Shown here: one piece after another, positions 1-11,116 of the stretch
How the letters are laid out: each line of letters begins with the position of its first letter
Numbering within the stretch: the first letter of the stretch is position 1
Assembly: GCA_945643635.1 (NCBI GenBank)
Contig: CALZFC010000080.1
Span: 438,501-502,500 of the forward strand
DNA from: Allodiplogaster sudhausi
Lineage: Eukaryota > Nematoda > Chromadorea > Rhabditida > Diplogasteridae
Direction: 5' to 3'
DNA: 64,000 nucleotides
Made by a program: the position numbers and the translations under genes
The notes under the pieces: model-generated
Databases searched by the model: none
What the model was told of the DNA's origin: nothing
The model's input: the letters and a program-made list of their open reading frames with translations, nothing else

Positions 1-231
1 GCTGGCTGAGTGCGGGATCTGAGCACTGGCGAGGGCGCTGAGAAGGGTGGCGACTTCCTGCTGCTCCTCCGGCGTCTGCTCCAGCTTAGCTTCGATCTCC
101 GACTGAATCTTCTCCTTGAGCTGCTTCAGCTTCGTGAGGTCGAGCTTCTCAGCAAGAATTTTCTCGAGGTCGTCGACTGGGTTCGAGAGAGCGACGGCCG
201 CGAAGACCGAGAGAAGCAGAGCGAATTGCAT
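1..231 (-). CDS. Astacin metalloprotease copy C, first exon (cut by window edge)
   Basis: Mirror copy of the first coding exon of the astacin at 2368 and nearly identical to it. It encodes a signal peptide (MQFALLLSVFAAVALS) and the acidic, helical start of the propeptide. The ATG is at 231-229 on the minus strand; all but about 3 nt of the 234-nt exon lies in the window and the rest of the gene lies to the left. It is the left arm of a palindrome, so the two genes fire divergently. The 5' UTR intron donor reads GTTAGC here but GTAAGC in the right copy. Confidence is high for homology; whether the gene is complete cannot be seen. Confidence 0.8.
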   Translation of the reverse strand, partial: MQFALLLSVFAAVALSNPVDDLEKILAEKLDLTKLKQLKEKIQSEIEAKLEQTPEEQQEVATLLSALASAQIPHSAS

Positions 232-568
232 GCTGTAAGGACAAGCATAAATAATCTTTTTATTACTTTAAATGTATAGAGTACAAAATAAAGAAAAGCT
301 AACCTTTTAGTTGATCGTCCTGTGCTGGATTGGATGCTCTAGGATGGACGCCCTCCTCTTTTATACTGGAGCTCTTTCAGACGAACAAGCATTAGCTGTT
401 CGAATTCGGCAAGCTTGTACCCCAAGTCGTCCTATCTCCAAAGCTGTGTCAATGGATTTCTCCTGCCGTTCTGTCTGCCATACATTTTTCTGCGTCGTAT
501 ATGATTTACGCACCTGGTGGAACTACAACACTGAACAAGAACATAGTTTCTGAAACGTCTTGTGTGAA

Positions 569-580
569 TGATAATTATCA
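569..580. promoter_or_regulatory. Double GATA site, left promoter
   Basis: The sequence TGATAATTATCA is a perfect 12-bp palindrome with two overlapping TGATAA sites on opposite strands, about 340 bp upstream of the copy C start codon. TGATAA is the consensus of the intestinal GATA factors (ELT-2 type) of nematodes, which would suit a gut-secreted protease. The motif is seen; the factor is inferred. Confidence 0.45.
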
Positions 581-934
581 TCTTTTCTGGAAAAAGCTCA
601 TTGTTTTAATTTATTAGAAATTTTATTCTAATCCATACTTATTTCTTCAAATTCTTCGTTATCTCTGCTAAATAACGAAGTATACAACAAACGTTCATTC
701 GGGAGAATTGTGTTGGTCGAGTGACAGGGTTGAAACGTATTTGTGTTCGAACACGCTCCACAGGATATTTACTCAGTTCGATGCCAAGACTGTCAAATGT
801 TCAAAATAAATATAGGATGAGAGAATGTAGATTACTGATTGTGGATTAGCATTGTTTGCGGAGGAGTCTCGAATTAAATCTGCACATTTCTGTCCATTTT
901 TACAACCTTTCTTTTCCTAAATTAAGAGATTTGA

Positions 935-1672
935 AAGTCACTCCTATAACATGAGGAGATGTTAATTATGAATTAACTATATGGGGACCTACGGCTTTCT
1001 TACTGAACAAATCTTACAGTCTTGACAAGACATCTTTATTAACTTCGAAAATATATGTAGTTAGATTTTTCACCTCACAATCAGCATGGGAAATGCAAAG
1101 AACAAGGAGAAATGAGATTCCAGGAAAGTGGCATGAGGATTTTTAAGTTCAGAATCTTCCGAAATCATTGAAGTTGAAATTTATTTAATTGTTGTTTAAA
1201 TATAATTTTTTAACGGTGAAATGAGGAAGGGAACAAAATAACAAAATAAGCGATAAGTCCGCATAAAAGACTTTATCTTTCAATTAGCTGCACAAATTAA
1301 ATTTCAATATAGAAATCATATTCATTTTCGAGTTGGGCGAAATCATTTAACGCATTGTTAGACAGGCGGATGAGAGGACGCTTCCGCCAACGGCCCCTTG
1401 AACTGCCCGAGGGGATTAAGCGAGAGCATGTCCTCGACGACGTTTCTTCAGACGATCGAACGACTTCAATACTTTTTTCGTAAGTCAGTGCCACGCAAGT
1501 ATAGAATATACAGTGCCACCAGACGTGGCCGACTTCGACCCCGGAAAAGAGGAGGCCGGGGTGGTCTACCCTTGGGGGCTGGGTCGGATATTTCCGACCT
1601 CCGGCCATCCCTGAGTGCCACCTCATCCATACGCAAAAACAACGTTCTTCGAAACAACCCCTTCCTTCCATA
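935..1672. other. Unique spacer between palindrome arms
   Basis: About 740 bp with no copy on the other arm. The first half is AT-rich; 1370-1660 is GC-rich. Short open frames exist on both strands but none shows a recognisable domain or complete gene. A minus-strand stretch around 1375-1440 could read as an exon, without support. It is the common upstream region of the two divergent astacin genes. Confidence 0.5.
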
Positions 1673-2018
1673 AATCTCTTAATTTAGGAAAAGAAAGGTT
1701 GTAAAAATGGACAGAAATGTGCAGATTTAATTCGAGACTCCTCCGCAAACAATGCTAATCCACAATCAGTAATCTACATTCTCTCATCCTATATTTATTT
1801 TGAACATTTGACAGTCTTGGCATCGAACTGAGTAAATATCCTGTTTGTTCGAACACAAATACGTTTCAACCCTGTCACTCGACCAACACAATTCTCCCGA
1901 ATGAACGTTTGTTGTATACTTCGTTATTTAGCAGAGATAACGAAGAATTTGAAGAAATAAGTATGGATTAGAATAAAATTTCTAATAAATTAAAACAATG
2001 AGCTTTTTCCAGAAAAGA

Positions 2019-2030
2019 TGATAATTATCA
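2019..2030. promoter_or_regulatory. Double GATA site, right promoter
   Basis: Mirror of the site at 569-580: TGATAATTATCA, about 340 bp upstream of the astacin A start codon. Conserved in both arms. The older astacin copy B keeps only a single TTATCA at 24805-24810 at a similar distance. Confidence 0.45.
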
Positions 2031-2233
2031 TTCACACAAGACGTTTCAGAAACTATGTTCTTGTTCAGTGTTGTAGTTCCACCAGGTGCGTAAATCATAT
2101 ATGACGCAGAAAAATGTATGGCAGACAGAACGGCAGGAGAAATCCATTGACACAGCTTTGGAGATAGGACGACTTGGGGTACAAGCTTGCCGAATTCGAA
2201 CAGCTAATGCTTGTTCGTCTGAAAGAGCTCCAG

Positions 2234-2240
2234 TATAAAA
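2234..2240 (+). promoter_or_regulatory. TATA box of astacin A
   Basis: TATAAAA about 130 bp before the ATG, followed by a 5' UTR with an intron (donor GTAAGC at 2296, acceptor just before 2367). Mirrored in the left arm near 357-363. Confidence 0.55.
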
Positions 2241-2367
2241 GAGGAGGGCGTCCATCCTAGAGCATCCAATCCAGCACAGGACGATCAACTAAAAGGTAAG
2301 CTTTTCTTTATTTTGTACTCTATACATTTAAAGTAATAAAAAGATTATTTATGATTGTCCTTACAGC

Positions 2368-2609
2368 ATGCAATTCGCTCTGCTTCTCTCGGTCTTCGCG
2401 GCCGTCGCTCTCTCGAACCCAGTCGACGACCTCGAGAAAATTCTTGCTGAGAAGCTCGACCTCACGAAGCTGAAGCAGCTCAAGGAGAAGATTCAGTCGG
2501 AGATCGAAGCTAAGCTGGAGCAGACGCCGGAGGAGCAGCAGGAAGTCGCCACCCTTCTCAGCGCCCTCGCCAGTGCTCAGATCCCGCACTCAGCCAGCAT
2601 CGTACGTCC

Positions 2610-2662
<53 letters not shown>

Positions 2663-2669
2663 TCTCTCG

Positions 2670-2706
<37 letters not shown>

Positions 2707-4365
2707 TCTCTCGCTCTTTCTCTCTCTACGTCTTTCTCTGCCACTCTCTGTCTTTCTCTCATCCTCTTTCTCTATCTCAGTCTATGACTCTCTCTCTCTA
2801 TTTCTCGGTCTCACTCTACGTCTCTCTCTCTGATACTTCTTACTAGGCCGCACAGTATGACTCCCTCTCTCACTCCCTCTTTCATTTTCTCACTCTATGC
2901 TTCTCTCTCTTCTTTCTCTGTCTCACACAACAACTCTCTCTCCAACTCGCGCTGTCTCACTCTACAAAGCTCCTCTAGACCGAGGGCGAGGATGTGACTG
3001 AGCTGAACTCCGAGGCCGGACTGGATGCCGAACTCTTCGAGGGAGACATGATGCTCACCAAGTAATCATTACTTCTTTAGATCTTGATCATATCATAACC
3101 ACTTCAACTTCAGTGAACAACTCGACGAGTTCGAACTGTACAACCCGAAGAACATCTCCCGTGCCCGTCGCCAGGCCCAGAAGGGCTCCCGCTTCCCCAC
3201 CAACACCTGGGGGAAGAACCCCGTTATCCCCTACACCTTCGACTCCCAGTACCGTCAGTTTTTCTTCCACTGACATTAACAATATTGCAAACATAAAATA
3301 AATTGTTTCGTTTTTAGCTAGAGATAACGGCCAGCTCATCAACCGCGAAGGAATCAAGGGAGCCATCAAGTTCTACGAGGAGAACACTTGCATCCGCTTC
3401 AAGGAGTCGTCTGCTGGACAGGACCGGTACCTTGAGTTCTAGAAGAATTGAGAACTGCTCGAAAGGGAAATGTTTGCAGCGTGAAGTTCATCTTCGGCCA
3501 GGGCTGCTACTCGTATGTCGGACGTGTTGGAGGAGAGCAAGTCGTGTCCATTGGCAATGGATGTGGATCGGTAAGTTGGGAGGAAGTTCTTGGGATTCCC
3601 AAGAAGAACTTGCATCCTTGAAGGTCGGAACCGTTGCCCACGAACTGGCCCACACCATCGGAATCTTCCACGTTCAGTCTCGTCACGACCGTGAAGATTA
3701 CGTTCGCATCAACAAGGTTGCTAATCTCACATTTAATTACTAATTCATATATCTTTATTCTTTCAATTTATATCGTCCATTTCATGTTATTCATTACAAA
3801 AGCTAAGGTTTTCAATTATGAGAGATATCTTTATATAATCTCCAGGCTAACATCGACTCCAGCAAGCTCAACAACTTTGACATCGAGTCTCCGCAGACTT
3901 CTGACAACTACGGACTCCCCTACGAGTTTGGCTCCAACATGCACTACGGAGAGAGCGAGTTCGTGTTCTTTTCTCAGCTATCCATTTAAGGGATATACAT
4001 AAATGGAAAAGTTCAGCTTCGGCATCGACCGTTCTCAGCCTGCTCTCCTCGCCCGTGAACCCCATTCGATCTACCAGCACTCCATGAGCGTAAGTGATTA
4101 CTGTTAGTCAAATCAAATGCAAAATTCGGCTTGCAGAACCGCCTGCCAACCTTCTACGACATCATCCTGGTCAACAAGTACTACGAATGCGATAGTCAGT
4201 TTTCCGAATTAACGGCCCTAAATATAGAACTGTTCCTGCAGAGAACTGCAAGACATCCATCTCCTGCCAGAACGGAGGAGTACAGAACGTCAACCAATGC
4301 AACAAATGCCTCTGCCCGCTGGGATGGACTGGAAATACCTGCTCCGATCGCGTCAGTTCTCTAGT

Positions 4366-4410
<45 letters not shown>

Positions 4411-5179
4411 TTCTTTCTCTCTTTCTCTCTTTATCTCTCCCTTTATCTCTAATATTCTTTAGCCGGCCGGCACCAAGACCATCGATGTGACCTCTTCTCC
4501 ACAAAGCTTGTGGGCCGAGGTTGGCAACAAGCAGCAGCAGCCCAAGATCGACTTCGAGAACAAGTACTTCCTCCTCAAGGTCACTTCATTCTTTCTCTCT
4601 CCCTGCCTCCCTCTCTAACTCCCTCACCAGACGAATCAGCTACTCCCTTTCAGGCTCCGGCCGGCAAGAAGGTCGAGCTGACCTTCAAGCAGGGCGCTGG
4701 CATGCTCTCATCCAACTGCGCATTCGGCGGAGCTGAGATCCTTTTCAAGAAGGACGCTCGTCTCGCTGGAGTCAAGTCAGCTTTGTTGAATATCTTTCTT
4801 TCTATTTCCACGCTCATTCTTTCTCTCCTTCGCTTAATACCTGTCCATCTCTCTGCCTCTCTGTCTGTCTCTCTCTTCATCTTTCTCGCTCTAACTCACT
4901 CTCTGTCTCTCTCTCCCTCTTTTGCTCTTTCTCTGCCTCTCTCTCTTTTGATGGCTTCCAATCTCGACTCTTCCAGGGTCTGCGACGCCAAGGTCCGTCA
5001 GGCCCCGATCGTCTCGGAAGGCGACTCAATGTTCATCGTCGCCTACAACCGCTACTACCAGAACCAGCTCGAGTTCTCTGCTCGCGCTGTCGTACGTGAA
5101 GAAGCACCAATTCTTTTTAATCTTTCTATTTTCTACGTACATACATAGATATTTACACCGTTTTCTTTTCTTTCAGTGA
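2368..5179 (+). CDS. Astacin-family zinc metalloprotease A (EGF and CUB domains)
   Basis: Secreted zinc endopeptidase of the astacin (M12A) family with the domain order common in nematode NAS proteins. Fourteen coding exons with consistent phases: 2368-2601, 2979-3061, 3114-3253, 3318-3426, 3480-3570, 3624-3716, 3846-3962, 4012-4089, 4137-4194, 4242-4351, 4463-4579, 4654-4775, 4977-5091 and stop TGA 5177-5179; 489 codons. Signal peptide at 1-16, charged propeptide, a furin-like RARR near residue 120, then the catalytic domain with HELAHTIGIFHVQSRHDR and Met-turn SNMHY, an EGF-like Cys module (exons 9-10) and a CUB domain (exons 11-13). In the zinc motif the usual Glu after the third His is Val; the His ligands and catalytic Glu are kept. 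Polyadenylation signal AATAAA at 5236-5241. Divergent twin of the copy at the left edge. Confidence 0.9.
2602..2978 (+). repeat. (TC)n tract, astacin A intron 1
   Basis: Intron 1 is almost wholly CT dinucleotides with C/T-rich variants, pyrimidine on the sense strand. Other such tracts in this gene lie in introns 10 (4352-4462) and 12 (4776-4976). They create long Ser/Leu-rich false open frames. Confidence 0.85.
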
Positions 5180-5241
5180 GTTGTGATCATCGAATATCCC
5201 CACATCCTTCGATGATTGGAAGTGTACTCGTTCAGAATAAA

Positions 5242-7332
5242 GATTACTCATATTAAATGGATTGTGGAGCAGGAGAAGTGGACTAATCTGAAACGGATGT
5301 ATGTATGTACATAGATCGTTGAAAACTATGATAGCGGGTCTGATGCGGGATATCGACGATAAATGTTCGCTGTTGTCTGGTGGAGACTTATACCAGTAGC
5401 TCTTTCTCAATCTCTTTCTTTTCTCAATTGCGTTCATCTCGCGTTCATCATATATCCTATGTACATTCTCCACGAGTGGTGTGCAAATTCTTAGCCTTTA
5501 GAGAAGCAGGATGTCCGTGCTTGGAAACGAATGAATCTGTCTGCTTCCCAATGGCTTATGTAGATGACTTTTCTTGATCGTGGAAGCTATTCCACACTCC
5601 GTTGCTACTTCGTCTTGCCGTGGCAGCTGATGAATCCACTCTCACAAGAATTCTTCGGTCATTTCTCACAATCAGCGGTCTGCCGGAACACTTTTCAATG
5701 TTATTTCATGTCGAAATATTCTTTATGAATTAATAAGAAAGATCACAATGAATACATCTAATCACTGTCATTTTGCCCAAGAATTCACATTTTAGGTTAT
5801 TCTAATTAGAATATTCCAAATTCGAATTAGAATATTCCAATCCTTTTTTCTAAAGTTTTTCCATAAGGCCTTGCTATCCTACTCTTATGGCTTATAACAA
5901 AAGATCGTATGCATGGAATTCCATTGAAAGGGTTCATCTTGTAGCAAATTTTATTCTCTTTCTTATAATGTATGTTTCGACAGGCGAAAATGTTTTTAAA
6001 GTAGTTTTTTAAGCCTTCTAGTTGTACAGAACGAAATTTCCCATATAAATTGAAAGTTTTCAATAAAAGTATGTATGTAACATTTGAAGATCTCCGTGAG
6101 AGCTTTTAGATGATATATTTACGATTTTGTAATATTGAAATTGAGCGCAGTTATGGATCAATGAATGCGCTTGCACGGTGCCTCGGCGGCCGAAAATGTG
6201 AAATTTTGACCGACTCGCGCGCTTCATGTCAAAATATTGAAACAGGTGTATCGGAGTTTTTTAGTAAAAGGCATTTAAATAGGGGTAAAAAAGGTCGCTC
6301 TTTCACGTGGTGCCTTCAGTTTTTTAACATGGGGGGTTTTTATGCCCCAAACGCACCACTCGAAATATTAAAATGCCAAAATGAGGCATTTAATGAAATA
6401 TTTTTAAAAAGTGATTAACACGAGTTTTGTGCGCCTTTCAATTTGGGATTGAATAAACGGTTCAAAATTAATATATCTCAACAACGAACAAAGTTATGAT
6501 CATTTGAGTTTTTTCGGGTTTTCGGTGCATATCCAGGGTAAACTGAAGAAAATAATTTTTGGAAAAAATGTTTTTGAGGTCTTTTTACGATGCCTCTTAA
6601 GCCTTTAGAAGAAAAAGAAAATCAAAAAATAATTTTGTTCCCGACATGTCCCTGCTCGAGTCTCTCAGATTGGCTCTCTTAAGGTGCTGTTATGCAGTCC
6701 TCTACGTTACTAATAATGTTGATTAATAAGTTTTATGTTTTGTTTCTATAATGAAGGTTGGATGTGTTCCAAGGTATCTGATGGTCGCATTTATCGGTGT
6801 CGAGTCGACCGTTGAATTCGTTGCTCCGTTCCATTGTCACGAATTCATCACAGATGCCCAGCAACGCATCCGCTCACGCCTTCCAATTCCTTTGATAGCA
6901 AGCACTCCAGGCCCAGGCCAGCACGCACTCCCCTGGTGCCTTCCTATCATACTCCGCATACCATAGACCTTCCTCCAAATCGCGTCTGTTTATCTCTTTA
7001 TCTATCTTTCTAGTTTCCCTAGTGCACTTGAATACTTTAATCGCGTCATGTCATTTATCACAGGGAATGCTCTTCTCAAGAACACATGGAAAGACGTCCG
7101 AATGAGGTAAAGAAAGGAATTCAGTTGTCTATGGTAGGCAACGGAAAAAGAGTTATAATATAGTACATAGGAAACGGTTCCTAATAATGCAGCGTTTTAA
7201 ACGATTATATTTTCGATTAAAGAAAGAGTCAGAATATTTTATTCCTCAAAATAAAGAAAAAATACAGAACCTCTTAGAACCTGCCTTTTCTTATCATTTA
7301 TTGCCTAGCCTAATCAAATGTACACTGATTGG
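5242..7332. other. Intergenic region after astacin A
   Basis: No gene recognised. 5240-6100 is AT-rich with short frames. 6100-6680 is AT-rich and ends with a TTAA element terminus (separate entry). 6750-6966 has an open plus-strand frame of about 70 residues with no recognised domain. 7000-7330 shows nothing convincing; the coding gene on the minus strand ends at 7333. Confidence 0.5.
6560..6682. mobile_element. Solo terminus of a TTAA-type element
   Basis: Read on the minus strand from 6682 the sequence begins TTAAGAGAGCC and continues with GAGAGACTC a few bases later, matching the ends of the elements at 34.3-36.3 kb and 56.1-62.3 kb. The interior is AT-rich and non-coding. I did not find the other end to the left, so this may be a truncated or decayed copy; the left limit given is arbitrary. 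Confidence 0.45.
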
Positions 7333-7524
7333 CTACAGTTCTGTTGCATATCCACGGTCTCGAACGGGCTGGGAGGAGCGAGATGGAGGGCTAGAAGGGG
7401 CGGAGTCGACAACCGGAGGTGAAGTGGGCGGAGAGCGGAGGAGGAGAGAGGAGGGGGCGGGGCCAGATGGGGATGTGTGACGAGTGGAGGGCGCATCCGA
7501 TTTGCATTCTTCCAGGAGGTCCTG

Positions 7525-7566
<42 letters not shown>

Positions 7567-8840
7567 GGGAGAGAAAGAAAGTGAAGAGGGAGAGAGAGAA
7601 CGGGGAGTTAGAGAAGGCAAGAAATAAGGAAATACCCTGAGTTCATCGGCGACCCTGCTCTCGTATCGCGATCCGATCTCAGCAAGTCGCTTGAGTACGA
7701 GCTCAGCTCGCCTGTCCACGTCCGCCTTTTCGGGATCCGATTCGAAAGAGGCTCCGCCCACCCGTCCGGCAGCCAGGATATCGAAGATGTCATCAAACTT
7801 GGCAGAGAGGTGTAGAGAGAGTGTCTGAAGAAAAAACAAGATGTTTGTGAACAAAAAATAGCTTTCAGTTGTATAAAAATAAATTTTAGATATAAGACTT
7901 TAGATTTCGCAGCGATAATTCGTTTAGAAAATATTGTTTACTGTTCGTGTTTAATTTTCCCACAGTCAGCAAAAGAATGAAAGGTTTGAAAGGAAGGACT
8001 GACCCGCGTGACTACTTCCTCGACAGCCTTCGTTGTCTTCTGTCGCATGCTCTCCAGCAGACTGGCCGCCCTTCGAGTGCTCTCCTCTCGCTTCGTCGCC
8101 AACTCTTCGCTTCGCTCTCTGCAAAATCTTTTATAAAAACATTCACTGTATTTAAATATACCATTTAATTTTAAAAAAAATTATCAGAAAATAAAATACA
8201 CAAAGATTAACTTCAGTAGATTAGAAAGAAAAAATTATTAAAAACATTTATTCACGAAAACAAAATAAAGACAAACGTCCAACTTCATGCGCTCGACCGC
8301 CTCGTACTCGTGGCCGGCGTGGTTGTTGAGCAGACAAGAAGCGCAGTAAGAGTGAGAGGAGAGTGGGCGGGGGCGGGCTGCAGAGAGGAACAGAGAGAGA
8401 GAAAAAGAGAGAGAGGGAGAGAGAGAGAGGAGAGAGGTAGAGACGGTACGAGAGAAGAAATGAAAAGGAATCACCATCACTGGAGGCTGGCGTATTGGGC
8501 GAATTCGACGGGCCGGCCGAAGAGAGAGTGACAGGGCGACTGGCGGGTGTTCCTTTAAATATTCTTCTCTTTTCTAAGTATTTATTATATCTACAATTCT
8601 TGTAACATTAATAGAACTGGAACGGAACTCACTAGGCTGAGCAGTCGGAGTGACGTCATCGAGTGGAGGAGAAAGTGGTGAGTCGGAAGAGGGCGCAGAG
8701 AGCGAAGGAGGAGAGTCGGTGGAGAGAGGGAGAGAGGGAGTGGAGGAGGACGAGAGATGCAGAGATGCGGGACGACGCACGATGCGCACCACGGCGGAGG
8801 CACCGCGAACGCGGTACGATGCGGCGCGAGGGGGCGGCGG
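7333..8840 (-). pseudogene. B-box/coiled-coil (TRIM-like) gene, 5' end missing
   Basis: Six minus-strand exons join in phase: 8840-8633, 8552-8475, 8377-8277, 8114-8004, 7824-7636, 7521-7333 (stop TAG), 291 residues. The first two exons are Ser/Pro/Thr-rich. The third has CASCLLNNHAGHEY, the C-terminal half of a B-box zinc finger (C-x2-C-x4-H-x2-H). The fourth and fifth are charged heptad-like helices typical of the coiled coil after a B-box, and the last is Pro/Ser-rich. Exon one starts at an acceptor (CTCCAG before 8840), so upstream exons with a start codon, and perhaps a RING and the first half of the B-box, should exist. Instead, about 100 bp upstream, an astacin fragment begins at 8947. 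Either the 5' exons were removed by that rearrangement or the window shows a broken copy. Substrates and role unknown. The acceptor of the fourth exon is the least certain. Confidence 0.55.
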
Positions 8841-8946
8841 CTGGAGATACTTTCTCTCTCTTATAGTCTGTCGGTCTCTTTCTCTCTCTGTCTATGTCTC
8901 CCATTTATTCTCTCTCGCTTGCTAAACTCTCCTCTCTCGCTCATTC

Positions 8947-8982
8947 GACTTCGAGAACAAGTACTTCCTCCTCAAGGTGACA

Positions 8983-9026
<44 letters not shown>

Positions 9027-9278
9027 CTTCCCTCTCTACCTCTCCTTCTCTCTATCCCTCTCTAACTCTCTCACCGGACGTAACATATCCTCCCTTTCAG
9101 GCCCCGGCCGGCAAGAGAGTCGAGCTGACCTTCAAGCAGGGCGCTGGCGTGATCTCCTCCAACTGCGCCTCTGGCGGAGCTGAGATCCTTTTCAAGAAGG
9201 ACGCTCGTCTCGCTGGAGTCAAGTCAGCTTCTTTCTAGTTTCTCTAATTCTTTCTCTCTCTCACTTTTGCTCTCTCTG

Positions 9279-9315
<37 letters not shown>

Positions 9316-9765
9316 CTCCCTCGCTCTCGCTCTCGCTCTCTCCCTCCCACTCTGTCTCTCTCTCCCTCTCTATCCCTCACTCACTTTCTCTCTCTCTCAC
9401 TCTCTCGCTGTATACATACCTCTCTCCCCCGTTGTCTCTTTCTCTCGCTCACTCGCTCTCTCTCTCCCACTCTCTCTCTCCCTCTCTCTCTCTATCTTTT
9501 CCTCTTCCTCTTTCTCTCTCTCTCTCTCGCTCTCTCTCTCTCTCTTGATGGCTTCCAATCTCGACTCTTCCAGGGTCTGCGACGCCAAGGTCCGTCAGGC
9601 CCCGATCGTCTCGGAAGGCGACTCAATGTTCATCGTCGCCTACAACCGCTACTACCAGAACCAGCTCGAGTTCTCTGCTCGCGCTGTCGTACGTGAAGAA
9701 GCAACCATTTTTAATCTTTCTATTATCTACATACATATTTCTATTGTTTTCTTTTCTTTCAGTAA
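8947..9765 (+). pseudogene. Astacin 3' fragment (CUB exons), duplicated
   Basis: Begins in the middle of astacin exon 11 (frame GAC TTC GAG AAC AAG) and carries the rest: exon 11 end to 8977, exon 12 at 9101-9222, exon 13 at 9574-9688 and stop TAA at 9763-9765, all with intact splice sites and phase. It lacks promoter, signal peptide, protease domain and EGF module. Stop codon, intron sequences and downstream flank match astacin B (minus strand, 21-24 kb), not astacin A, so it came from the B lineage. Confidence 0.85.
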
Positions 9766-10080
9766 GTTGTGGCCATCGAATATCCCCTCATCCTTCGATG
9801 ATTGGAAGTGTACTCGTAAAGAATAAAGATTTATTTTGAATGGCTTGCTGAACAGGAGAAATGGACATAGCTGAAATTAATGTTGAGCAGAGAAAAAAAA
9901 GCTTACTGGCTCCAATAAGATCAGTTGAGATCGTTGAATCGCAATTGCAATGATCGAGACATCAAACAACAGCGGCTATTTTGATTTCAAAAATTGAGGT
10001 ATAGAGAGAGCATGGAAAAAATAGAGAGACGCAGGAACGAATATCCAGAGGCTAAAGATAGTAATAATTTGACGAAGGAC
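8947..10080 (+). repeat. Inverted repeat, left copy (partner about 21165-22312)
   Basis: The match to the reverse complement of about 21165-22312 covers the last astacin exons, their (TC)n introns and about 300 bp past the stop. Similarity ends near 10080 on this side and inside exon 11 at 8947. The pair flanks an 11-kb stretch with the histone cluster in inverted orientation. Confidence 0.85.
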
Positions 10081-10852
10081 AGAAGAGAGTGGTAAGGGAG
10101 GGTGGAAGAGAAAGAACAAGAGGAGGAAAGAAAGACACGAATATAGTCAGTGAAGAAAAAGATAAGGGAAAGAGGCAAGAAGAAGAGTGAACGAGGAGAA
10201 CGAAAACATAAACATCGGATTTGATATCAGTCCCCTGGATCCCGATTCCTAGACTACTTGCTGTCCCCTTGACGATAAAAGAGATTGTTGATGGTGAGCT
10301 CACTTGATTAAAAGGATTTTTGTCTATGATTCCCCATTTATCTTTTGATCACTGAAAATGAGAAGAAATGGTAAACAGCGACTTTTCTAATGGAGAACAG
10401 CTGGTACAAATTTTATTCTGAGCAAAAAGGAATTTAGCTTAATTTGACAGTAAATAGAATGAAAGAGGAACAGCAAGAGAAAGAACGAGTATTCCTGTAC
10501 ATACTAAGTTTATAATTTTCTACCTCTATTTGCCTTGGGCGGGAACTTACTATACTAATGCATTCGTTCAAATGACGCGCACTTGGCACAAGAGGGAATG
10601 CTACGCGGAAGAGCAAAGTAGAGGGAGGGGGAGAGAGAGACAGAGGGAGAGAGAGAAAGTGTGATCGCACAAGTATGGAAGGCGAAAGGAGACGCGCACC
10701 GTAACGAGATGAGATTCATAACCAGTTCGGAGGGGACTGTAGACCGGATAGAGCCAGATGGCACCGGAGAACAAAGAATAACAGGCAGTTCATTCTGTGG
10801 CGACGACGAAACATTGTACCATGGGAAGAGAGTAAAATGAGGGTGACAAAGC

Positions 10853-10894
<42 letters not shown>

Positions 10895-10896
10895 AA

Positions 10897-10932
<36 letters not shown>

Positions 10933-11082
10933 ATGGAGGGATAGATAAAAAAGAAAGAAAGTCAGAAGCGAGGCTTAGGCTTTTGAGACTCGGGGGATGC
11001 TTTTGGCTCTAGATAAATGAAGCGAGAGAGAAGCTGAGTCCAACGTTACTGACCATCAGAGGGAGATAGAACAGGAGAGAGC

Positions 11083-11116
<34 letters not shown>

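Larger units (their letters stand above)
1..934. repeat. Left arm of large palindrome (partner 1673-2598)
   Basis: Reverse complement of 1673-2598, almost base for base. It covers an astacin first exon, 5' UTR intron, TATA region and about 700 bp upstream. One small indel is visible near 755-762 against 1842-1850. Arm identity is far higher than that between these copies and the astacin at 21-24 kb, so the duplication is recent or kept uniform by gene conversion. The arm runs off the window at position 1. Confidence 0.9.
1673..2598. repeat. Right arm of large palindrome (partner 1-934)
   Basis: Inverted copy of 1-934 ending inside the first coding exon of astacin A at the window-limited edge of the left arm. 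It carries the promoter, 5' UTR intron and signal peptide exon of astacin A. Confidence 0.9.

Noticed and set aside
311..553. 80-residue open frame present at both palindrome arms (also 2046-2288)
   Set aside because: It overlaps the promoter and leader of the astacin genes, on the antisense strand, and has no domain.
2573..2833. Long Ser/Leu-rich open frames in (TC)n tracts (also 9267-9548, 8574-8925, 49445-50107 and many others)
   Set aside because: They are by-products of dinucleotide repeats, which have no stop codons in several frames; they lie in introns of genes with matching splice sites.
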